Shown in pieces: positions 1 to 4,851 of a DNA stretch of 6,464 nt; position 1 is the stretch's first letter, and every line of letters starts with the position of its first letter. The stretch is from CBDDRG01 sp051306415. GTDB lineage: Bacteria; Pseudomonadota; Gammaproteobacteria; Pseudomonadales; Porticoccaceae. The stretch is taken from assembly GCA_051306415.1 (NCBI GenBank), contig JBPPNE010000202.1, forward strand, positions 1-6,464. Direction: 5' to 3'. Under the pieces are notes generated by a model, which saw nothing but the letters and a program-made list of their open reading frames with translations, made no database searches and had not been told where the DNA came from. The position numbers were made by a program, and so were the translations under genes.

Positions 1-845
1 TCACCGCCCAAATGGCTATACAGGTTGTAGAGGTTGTTCGCCAGCGCCCCCATCGGTGTGCTGGAGTGGCTGGCGAGTGCCGCGCCCATCGCCAGGCCCA
101 GATCCTTCTGCATCAACTTGACCATGAAACCACCCTGATAATCGCGGCTGGCGGGCACGTTGTCCATCACGCCGGGATAGGGATTGTATTTTTCCAGCGA
201 CCAGTTGCAGCCCGAGCTTTTCAGCATGATGTTGGACAGCGCTTTGGGATCGAGGCCGTTGTCGACGCCCAGTTGCAGCGCCTCGGCGGTGCCGATCATG
301 TGGATGGCGAGCAGCATGTTGTTGCAGATCTTGGCGATCTGGCCCGCACCGCTGGCGCCGGCGTGGAAGATGTTGGCGCCCATGTGTTTCAGCACTTCGC
401 GCGCGGCCTCGACATCGGCGGCCTCGCCGCCGCACATGAAGGCGAGCGTCGCGGCCTGGGCACCGGCGACGCCGCCGGAGACTGGCGCGTCCACTACGCG
501 GATGTTGCGCTTTTTGCCCTCGATACCGATGCGCCGCGAACTCGCCGCAGCGATGGTGGAGCAGTCGATCACCAGCGCGGCCGGGTTGACGAGATCGAGC
601 AGGCCGGCGCCGTCGATGTAGAGGCGCTCGGCAATGGCGCCGTCGGGCAACATCGAGATGATGAAATCGGCGCCCTCGGCCGCCGCTTTCTCGGTGGCGG
701 CGGCAATGCAGCCATCCTTCACCGCCTGCTGCACCGAGGCCGGCACCAGATCAAAGGCGCGCACCTGGAACCCGGCCTTGACCAGGTTGGCGGCCATGGG
801 GCCGCCCATGTTGCCGAGTCCAAAGAACGCCACGGTCTTGTTCAT
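1..845 (-). CDS. mmsB: 3-hydroxyisobutyrate dehydrogenase, C-terminus cut by window edge
   Basis: Oxidises 3-hydroxyisobutyrate to methylmalonate semialdehyde with NAD(P), in the cytoplasm, as the fourth of the five valine-degradation steps encoded here. Reading back from 845 gives 281 open codons with no stop before base 1. The family is usually about 295-300 residues, so roughly the last 15-20 are missing. The N-terminal Rossmann motif GLGNMGGPMA is at residues 9-18. Asp32 at the end of the second strand favours NAD over NADP. The family substrate motif DAPVSGG is at 119-125, the catalytic-lysine segment GQIAKICNN at 168-176 (Lys172, Asn176), and the conserved QKDL at 246-249. ATG at 845 is chosen because GGGAG lies 9 bases upstream; an in-frame ATG at 854 directly abuts that GGGAG. 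The gene follows higA by 158 bases, although in such operons it would be expected right after the hydrolase. Identification is firm from the motifs; cofactor preference is inferred. Confidence 0.95.
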   Translation of the reverse strand, partial: MNKTVAFFGLGNMGGPMAANLVKAGFQVRAFDLVPASVQQAVKDGCIAAATEKAAAEGADFIISMLPDGAIAERLYIDGAGLLDLVNPAALVIDCSTIAAASSRRIGIEGKKRNIRVVDAPVSGGVAGAQAATLAFMCGGEAADVEAAREVLKHMGANIFHAGASGAGQIAKICNNMLLAIHMIGTAEALQLGVDNGLDPKALSNIMLKSSGCNWSLEKYNPYPGVMDNVPASRDYQGGFMVKLMQKDLGLAMGAALASHSSTPMGALANNLYNLYSHLGG

Positions 846-854
846 TAGAGTCAT

Positions 855-859
855 CTCCC
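855..859 (-). promoter_or_regulatory. mmsB ribosome-binding site
   Basis: GGGAG on the minus strand, 9 bases before the ATG at 845. It decides between two in-frame ATGs (845 and 854), because the upstream one leaves no spacing. The site lies inside the ATCGGGA block that is repeated exactly at 1741-1747 after the intact hydrolase gene. Confidence 0.65.
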
Positions 860-950
860 GATAACAGTCAAAGATTGGCCAGCGGGTGGGGCACGTTGTC
901 CCGCGCCGCGTCGGTTATTGTTGTCTGATGGCCGGCGTCGGTGCGCCGCA
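856..950 (-). repeat. Direct repeat copy 1 of the hydrolase/mmsB junction
   Basis: Imperfect direct repeat of 1741-1835 at a constant offset of 885 bases, until small gaps are needed near 908 and 913. It covers the mmsB ribosome-binding block, a stop codon and the decayed hydrolase tail. This copy kept the mmsB side functional and lost the hydrolase side. Confidence 0.68.
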
Positions 951-960
951 TCTTGCAGGA
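868..960 (-). pseudogene. Decayed 3' end of a 3-hydroxyisobutyryl-CoA hydrolase gene
   Basis: This stretch between higA and mmsB resembles the last roughly 30 codons of the intact hydrolase ending at 1753. In the frame closed by the TGA at 868-870 it reads NVPHPLANL-stop, where the intact gene reads DALHPLADL-stop. Just upstream, in another frame, it reads PARCGAPTPAIRQQ-stop against PATLGELTPTIQQQ, 8 of 14 residues identical. At least one frameshift and an in-frame stop therefore separate the two parts. Ungapped DNA comparison of 856-902 with 1741-1787 gives 35 of 47 matches by hand count, including two exact 8-base blocks (868-875 and 878-885). The exact block ATTGTTGT at 917-924 also recurs at 1803-1810. 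Similarity fades beyond about 950. No start codon or body of the gene remains, so it cannot make an enzyme. It probably marks where an original hydrolase gene ended next to mmsB. Confidence 0.7.
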
Positions 961-1003
961 ATACGCAGGGTCGGCGGGTGTGCAAGCAGCGTGTTTGCCG
1001 GTT

Positions 1004-1339
1004 TCAATGTTCAAGTTCAACCTCGTGCGGGACGTCCCGCGGGGCATTGCTTGCCGCCCAGGGCTTGATGTTGTCGAGTTTGGGGCCGAGCGTGCGTTCG
1101 GCCACTTCCGTATCGTAGGCAGCCTGGGCGCGCAGCCAGTAACCGTTGGTCAGACTGAAGAAACGACACAGGCGCAAATCGGTGTCGGCGGTAATGCTGC
1201 GTTTGCCAGCGACTATGTCGCCAATCCGCTGCGCCGGCACGCCGATTTCCTTGGCAAGACGGTATTGGGTTAGCTCCAAGGGTTTAAGGAACTCCTCCGC
1301 GAGCAGCTCTCCGGGTGTAATGGGCTTGAGTTTTTTCAT
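1004..1339 (-). CDS. higA: HigA-family antitoxin, XRE-type DNA-binding protein
   Basis: A 111-residue protein of the HigA family. By family knowledge it binds and neutralises the HigB toxin and, as a dimer, represses its own operon. It begins MKKLKPITPGELLAEEFL, a typical HigA opening. A helix-turn-helix follows at about residues 22-60, including LTQYRLAKEIGVP, the turn RIGDIVAGKRSIT, and DTDLRLCRFF. The segment after residue 62 (LTNGYWLRAQAAYD) is also characteristic. The roughly 30-residue acidic tail ending EVELEH makes it slightly longer than the usual 95-105. The ATG at 1339 is preceded by an excellent AGGAGG (1345-1350) with 5-base spacing. It lies 24 bases after the higB stop, so the two are co-transcribed in toxin-first order, which is usual for this family. 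Its ribosome-binding site lies within a perfect hairpin. Its position inside a valine operon suggests later insertion. Confidence 0.9.
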   Translation of the reverse strand: MKKLKPITPGELLAEEFLKPLELTQYRLAKEIGVPAQRIGDIVAGKRSITADTDLRLCRFFSLTNGYWLRAQAAYDTEVAERTLGPKLDNIKPWAASNAPRDVPHEVELEH

Positions 1340-1354
1340 GACAGCCTCCTGTCA
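1339..1354 (-). promoter_or_regulatory. Hairpin holding the higA ribosome-binding site
   Basis: Perfect 6-base inverted repeat TGACAG-CCTC-CTGTCA read on the plus strand. In the transcript the GAGG of the Shine-Dalgarno forms the four-base loop, and the stem includes the first base of the higA start codon. Such a hairpin could modulate antitoxin translation, or the symmetry could be a second HigA-binding half-site. It is seen directly in the sequence; the function is inferred. Confidence 0.4.
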
Positions 1355-1363
1355 GTGCCTTTT

Positions 1364-1642
1364 TCAATGGTAGTCCAGGATTTCGACATCCTCGGCGCCT
1401 GCTGCTGTCCAGCGAAAGCAGACGCGCCACTTATCGTTGACGCGAATGCTGTGTTGGCCCGCGCGATCTCCCTGTAACGCCTCAAGTCGGTTACCGGGCG
1501 GAACCCGTAAATCCTCAAGCCTCCCTGCGATTTCAAGCTGCCTCAGTTTGCGGCGGGCAACCGGGGGGATGTTCGCGAACCGACGCACGCGGTCGCCATT
1601 GGCAAGCGCCTCGGTGTCGGGGCATCGAAACGACTTGATCAT
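1364..1642 (-). CDS. higB: HigB-family (RelE-like) toxin
   Basis: A 92-residue protein of full family length. HigB toxins are RelE-fold endoribonucleases that cut mRNA on the ribosome and slow growth; the Pseudomonas putida GraT toxin belongs to this branch. Seen here are the N-terminal MIKSFRCPDTEAL, the helical region RRFANIPPVARRKLRQL (20-36), and the signature block LRVPPGNRLEALQGDR (45-60). These are followed by HSIRVNDKWRVCFRW (64-78) and the ending DVEILDYH. Basic residues at Arg60, Arg67, Lys71, Arg73 and Arg77 could contact RNA. No frameshift or truncation is visible, so the toxin looks intact. The ATG at 1642 has only a weak GCGG upstream, much poorer than that of higA, which would favour antitoxin over toxin synthesis. 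The gene starts 110 bases after the hydrolase stop. Confidence 0.93.
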   Translation of the reverse strand: MIKSFRCPDTEALANGDRVRRFANIPPVARRKLRQLEIAGRLEDLRVPPGNRLEALQGDRAGQHSIRVNDKWRVCFRWTAAGAEDVEILDYH

Positions 1643-1670
1643 GCCGCATAGTAACGCGTGGCATGATTAA
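1635..1670. promoter_or_regulatory. Probable HigA operator: inverted repeat across the higB start
   Basis: The arms TTGATCATGCC (1635-1645) and GGCATGATTAA (1660-1670) are complementary at 10 of 11 positions, with an exact inner 8 (ATCATGCC/GGCATGAT) and a 14-base centre. One arm contains the higB start codon and the other overlaps a candidate -10 element. HigA-type antitoxins repress their own promoter by binding palindromes at this location. Assignment to HigA is by position and symmetry, not by a known consensus. Confidence 0.55.
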
Positions 1671-1674
1671 AACA
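1666..1674 (-). promoter_or_regulatory. Candidate extended -10 promoter for higBA
   Basis: On the minus strand TGTTTTAAT reads as an extended -10 (TG, one base, then TTTAAT, 5 of 6 to TATAAT). It would start transcription about 20-25 bases before the higB ATG. No good -35 is seen. An alternative is TTGTTT at 1669-1674 with TACTAT at 1647-1652, 16 bases apart, which would give an almost leaderless message. Either choice overlaps the inverted repeat, fitting autorepression. Confidence 0.35.
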
Positions 1675-1740
1675 AGAAGCTGCTATATCGGCCCAGGCAA
1701 TATCGATCCAAGTAATGTGGCCCAATCAATGGCTGCCGTA

Positions 1741-1835
1741 TCCCGATGGGTGTCAAAGATCCGCCAGCGGATGGAGCGCATCGCCCCAGGGCGGCGTCAG
1801 GTATTGTTGTTGTATCGTCGGGGTAAGCTCGCCCA
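1741..1835 (-). repeat. Direct repeat copy 2 of the hydrolase/mmsB junction
   Basis: Partner of 856-950. It contains the functional last codons and stop of the hydrolase, then TGAC, four differing bases and the exact block ATCGGGA (1741-1747). In the other copy that block is part of the mmsB ribosome-binding region. Here no mmsB follows, so the block is a relic. This copy kept the hydrolase side and lost the mmsB side. The remaining gap to higB, 1671-1740, holds no gene and no convincing terminator hairpin with a U-tract. Confidence 0.65.
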
Positions 1836-2874
1836 GTGTCGCCGGCACGAAGCGCGGTGCGTTGTCCTTGTCGATGATCTGGGCGCGCACGCCTTCGCGG
1901 AACACGCCGTATTTGGAGCAGTTGAGCGCAGCCACCAGTTCGAGCCGGAAGGCATCGGCGAGCGGCAGGTCGCGCCCGCGTCGATTCAGTTCGTAGGCGA
2001 GAAAGATCGACACCGGGCAGCCGCGCTGGTGAGTGGCGACCGCGCGCTGCGGCCACTTGTCGTCGCCGGTGTAGGCGAGGATGGCGGCGGAAGCGTCCGT
2101 CAGCGTTGCGCTTTCCGTCACCGTCGCGATCCAGTCCGCGTGGACCTCCAACTGAGGCACCGGAAGCTGGTCGTGAAATTCACGCAGGAGCCAGCGCAAA
2201 GCGCCCGCGATCTGCGCGTTCCGTTCGCCCGGGTCCGCCGACCATTCGAGCATCGCCAGGCGCTTCAGCAGCGTCGCTTTCCCCGCATGGGGCGCGAAGG
2301 TGTCGGCGAGCCCCACATAGAGCGCATCGCTCGCGTTCAACTGGGCGCCGGTGAGGCCAAGAAACAGCCCGGTGTTGTCCCGCGTGCGGTTCAGGAACCA
2401 GGTGCCGCCCACATCGGGGAACAGGCCGATGCTGATCTCCGGCATCGCCAGGCGGCTGTGCTCGGTGACGACGCGGAAATCGCCGCCCTGGTAGACGCCC
2501 ATGCCGCCGCCCATGACGAAGCCGTTGCCCCAGGTGATGATGGGAATGCGCGAATTGTGCAGGCGATGGTCGAGGCGATATTCGCGGGAGAAGAAATCCT
2601 GCGCGTAGGGATTTTCGCCCTCGCCGTGTTCGACCATGGATTCGTACAGCATGCGGATGTCGCCGCCGGCGGAAAACGCGCGGTCGCCGACGCTGTCGAT
2701 CAGGATCGCGACGATGCTGGGGTCGGTTTCCCACTGGTCGAGCCGCGCACTCAGCAGATCGACCATTTCCAGACTGAGGGCGTTGAGGGCTTTCTCCGCA
2801 TTCAGCGTCGCGATGGCGATTTTTTTGCCGCCGGTGCAGGCGCGCTCGGAAAAAATGACGGATGGTTCAATCAC
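1753..2874 (-). CDS. 3-hydroxyisobutyryl-CoA hydrolase
   Basis: Removes CoA from 3-hydroxyisobutyryl-CoA to give free 3-hydroxyisobutyrate for MmsB, a step that stops reactive methacrylyl-CoA from building up. It belongs to the crotonase superfamily. The oxyanion-hole motif FSAGGDI is at residues 67-73, and the second glycine-rich motif GNGFVMGGGMG is at 116-126. In MPEISIGLFPDVGG (144-157), Glu146 and Asp154 match the eight-residue-apart catalytic Glu/Asp pair of mammalian HIBCH. The long C-terminal domain after residue 160 separates this hydrolase from ordinary hydratases. I choose the GTG at 2874, giving 373 residues. GGGAG lies 7 bases upstream, and it leaves a 19-base gap after the enoyl-CoA hydratase gene. 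The only upstream ATG, at 2943, would add 23 low-complexity Ser/Arg residues that are a frame-shifted reading of the neighbouring gene. Its 3' end is partly duplicated near mmsB. Confidence 0.93.
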   Translation of the reverse strand: MIEPSVIFSERACTGGKKIAIATLNAEKALNALSLEMVDLLSARLDQWETDPSIVAILIDSVGDRAFSAGGDIRMLYESMVEHGEGENPYAQDFFSREYRLDHRLHNSRIPIITWGNGFVMGGGMGVYQGGDFRVVTEHSRLAMPEISIGLFPDVGGTWFLNRTRDNTGLFLGLTGAQLNASDALYVGLADTFAPHAGKATLLKRLAMLEWSADPGERNAQIAGALRWLLREFHDQLPVPQLEVHADWIATVTESATLTDASAAILAYTGDDKWPQRAVATHQRGCPVSIFLAYELNRRGRDLPLADAFRLELVAALNCSKYGVFREGVRAQIIDKDNAPRFVPATLGELTPTIQQQYLTPPWGDALHPLADL

Positions 2875-2881
2875 GCGAAAT

Positions 2882-2886
2882 CTCCC
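2882..2886 (-). promoter_or_regulatory. Ribosome-binding site fixing the GTG start of the hydrolase
   Basis: GGGAG on the minus strand, 7 bases before the GTG at 2874. It supports this start over the ATG at 2943, which lies well inside the preceding gene. Confidence 0.65.
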
Positions 2887-2893
2887 GCGCCGA

Positions 2894-3670
2894 TCAGCGG
2901 TTTTTCCACTCGGGCTTGCGCTTCTCGACGAACGCCGCGACACCCTCTTTTTGATCCGCCATGCCCCACAGATCCATGAAGCGGTCGCGCTCGAATTGAA
3001 AGCCGCTGTCGAGGGAGCGGTGGCGCGCGGACATGATCAGTTCCTTGCAGACGCGCACCGAGCTCGGGCTCTGGTTGGCGACCTTGGCGGTCAGCTCCAG
3101 GGCTTTCTCCAGCGCCTTGCCGGTGGGCACCACTTCCTGCACCAGGCCGATTTCCAGCGCCTTGTCCGCCTTCACCCGCTCGCCCAGCAGGATCATGCGT
3201 TTGGCCCAGCCCTCGCCGATCAACCAGGGCAGATGCTGGGTACCGAGACCGCCGGGCAACAGGCCCACGGTACATTCCGGCAGCGCCATCTGCGCCTGTT
3301 CCTCGGCGACGCGGATGTCGCAGGCCAGCGCGCATTCGAGGCCGCCGCCCATGGCAAAGCCGGTGATGGCGGCGACGGACACGCCTTGGTAGTTGGCGAG
3401 CGCGGTGAAGGCCACGCCAAACGCCTTGATGAATTCGTAGGCGGCGCCGGTGTCGTCGTGGTGAAAGCGGGTCAGATCGGCGCCGGCGCTGAAGAATTTT
3501 TCGCTCTCGCTGGCGAGCACCAGCGCGTAATTCTCGCGGTCGGCGTTGAGTTCGGCGATCACCTGTTGCAGATAGCTCAGGCTTTCCGGCGTCCAGGTGT
3601 TGGCCGGCGGGTTGTTCATGGTGAGGATGGCGGTGTGCCCGCGTTTTTCCACTTTCAATTGACTGCTCAT
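2894..3670 (-). CDS. Enoyl-CoA hydratase (probable methacrylyl-CoA hydratase)
   Basis: A 258-residue crotonase-fold hydratase, the normal family length. From context it adds water to methacrylyl-CoA to form 3-hydroxyisobutyryl-CoA; a broader short-chain enoyl-CoA range is possible. FSAGADL (60-66) and GFAMGGGLECALACD (104-118) form the CoA pocket and oxyanion hole. Glu112 (in GGLE) and Glu132 (in LPECTVGLLPGGLGT) match the two catalytic glutamates of rat mitochondrial hydratase, so it should be a true hydratase and not only an isomerase. The ATG at 3670 overlaps the dehydrogenase stop by four bases (ATGA, 3667-3670), a sign of translational coupling. GGAG lies 8 bases upstream. The hydrolase that acts on its product starts 19 bases downstream. 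Confidence 0.93.
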   Translation of the reverse strand: MSSQLKVEKRGHTAILTMNNPPANTWTPESLSYLQQVIAELNADRENYALVLASESEKFFSAGADLTRFHHDDTGAAYEFIKAFGVAFTALANYQGVSVAAITGFAMGGGLECALACDIRVAEEQAQMALPECTVGLLPGGLGTQHLPWLIGEGWAKRMILLGERVKADKALEIGLVQEVVPTGKALEKALELTAKVANQSPSSVRVCKELIMSARHRSLDSGFQFERDRFMDLWGMADQKEGVAAFVEKRKPEWKNR

Positions 3671-4833
3671 CGAATCGTCTCCGTTGCCCCTGCTTCAAGA
3701 ATGCGGCGCGCGATGATCACGCGCATGATTTCGTTGGTGCCTTCCAGAATCTGATGGACTCGCGCGTCGCGAAAAAACCGCTCGATGGGGTATTCGCGCA
3801 GATAGCCGTAACCGCCGTGCAGTTGCAGCGCCTCGTTGCACACACGAAATCCGATGTCGGTGGCAAAGCGCTTGGCCATCGCGCAATAGGTGGTTTTGTC
3901 CGGGTCGTCGCGGTCGAGCTTGCTGGCCGCCAGCCGCACCATCTGCCGCGCCGCCACCAGTTCGGTGGCCATGTCGGCGAGCTTGAACTGCAACGCCTGA
4001 AACGCGGCGATGGGTTTGCCGAACTGGCGGCGCTCCTGCACATAGACTTGGGCGATATCGAGGGTGGCCTGCGCCGCGCCCACCGAGCAGGACGCGATAT
4101 TGATGCGGCCGCCGTCGAGGCCTTTCATGGCGATCTTGAAACCTTCGCCCTCTTCGCCCAGGCGATAGGCGGCGGGCACGCGCACCGCGTCGAACGCAAT
4201 CGCGCGCGTCGGCTGGCTGTTCCAGCCCAGCTTGGTTTCGTTCTTGCCGTAGTCGATGCCCGGTGCATCCGCCGGCACCGCGAAGGCGGTGATACCGCCG
4301 GCGCCCGAGTCCGCCGCGCCGGTGCGGGTCATCAGCACCAGCACCTCGGTGCTGCCGGCGCCACTGATAAAGGTCTTGCCGCCGCTGATGAGGTAGTCGT
4401 CGCCGTCGCGCACCGCGCGGGTGGCGATGGACGCGGCGTCGCTGCCGGCGTTGGGTTCGGTGAGGCAGTAGGAGGCGAGCTTCTCGCCGGTCACCAGTTG
4501 CTGGCAGAATTCGTCCTGTACCCGCTGCGTACCCCAGGCGCAGGTCATCCAGGCCGCCATGTTGTGGATCGAGATAAAGGCGGCGGTCGAGGTGCAGCCG
4601 GCGGCGAGTTCTTCCAGGATGATGGTGGCGTCGAGCCGGGTCATGCCCATGCCGCCGACCGCCTCGGGGCAGTACATGCCGCAGAAGCCGAGCGCGCCGG
4701 CGGCGGCGATGGTGTCGCGGGGAAAGACCTTGCCCTCGTCCCACTCGGCGGCGTGGGGCGCCATCTCGCCGCGGGCAAAGGCCCGCGCGGCGTCGCGAAA
4801 GGCGCGCTGCTCCTCGCTCAGCTCAAAATCCAT
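3667..4833 (-). CDS. Acyl-CoA dehydrogenase, isobutyryl-CoA type
   Basis: FAD flavoprotein of 388 residues, the standard size. It introduces the double bond into isobutyryl-CoA to form methacrylyl-CoA and passes electrons to electron-transferring flavoprotein. The N-terminal helical domain begins MDFELSEEQRAFRD. Family signature 1, CLTEPNAGSDAAS, is at 123-135. The ERRQFGKPIAAFQALQFKLADM stretch spans about 267-288. Signature 2, QLHGGYGYLREYPIERFFRD, is at 337-356. Glu364, in HQILEGTNEIMR, is at the catalytic-base position used by short- and medium-chain members and by human ACAD8. The ATG at 4833 has AGAAGG 8 bases upstream and lies 18 bases after the mmsA stop. Substrate is inferred from the surrounding valine genes; a 2-methylbutyryl-CoA or broader branched-chain enzyme remains possible. 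Confidence 0.92.
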   Translation of the reverse strand: MDFELSEEQRAFRDAARAFARGEMAPHAAEWDEGKVFPRDTIAAAGALGFCGMYCPEAVGGMGMTRLDATIILEELAAGCTSTAAFISIHNMAAWMTCAWGTQRVQDEFCQQLVTGEKLASYCLTEPNAGSDAASIATRAVRDGDDYLISGGKTFISGAGSTEVLVLMTRTGAADSGAGGITAFAVPADAPGIDYGKNETKLGWNSQPTRAIAFDAVRVPAAYRLGEEGEGFKIAMKGLDGGRINIASCSVGAAQATLDIAQVYVQERRQFGKPIAAFQALQFKLADMATELVAARQMVRLAASKLDRDDPDKTTYCAMAKRFATDIGFRVCNEALQLHGGYGYLREYPIERFFRDARVHQILEGTNEIMRVIIARRILEAGATETIR

Positions 4834-4851
4834 CGCGCCGACCTTCTGCTG

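Noticed and set aside
12..848. A 278-codon plus-strand open frame at the left end
   Set aside because: It mirrors mmsB on the opposite strand. The minus-strand reading has all MmsB motifs, whereas this one is His/Ala/Gly-rich with no family likeness.
846..1003. A transposon, integron attC or tRNA attachment site to explain the higBA insertion
   Set aside because: No transposase, terminal inverted repeats, tRNA-like fold or attC core sites were found. The flanking repeats are hydrolase/mmsB junction sequence.
1643..1752. A rho-independent terminator after the hydrolase gene
   Set aside because: There are GGGCC repeats and short T runs, but no GC-rich stem followed directly by a U-tract on the minus strand.
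2872..2943. ATG at 2943 as the hydrolase start
   Set aside because: It would overlap the preceding hydratase gene by 50 bases and add a Ser/Arg-rich tail unlike the family. The GTG at 2874 has a well-spaced GGGAG.
1663..2979. A 438-codon plus-strand open frame opposite the hydrolase gene
   Set aside because: Antisense shadow with low-complexity composition and no motif. It also runs over the higB upstream region and both gene ends, which does not fit a real gene.
2636..3754. A 372-codon plus-strand open frame opposite the enoyl-CoA hydratase
   Set aside because: Antisense shadow of a gene with both catalytic glutamates; no independent motif or ribosome-binding site was seen.
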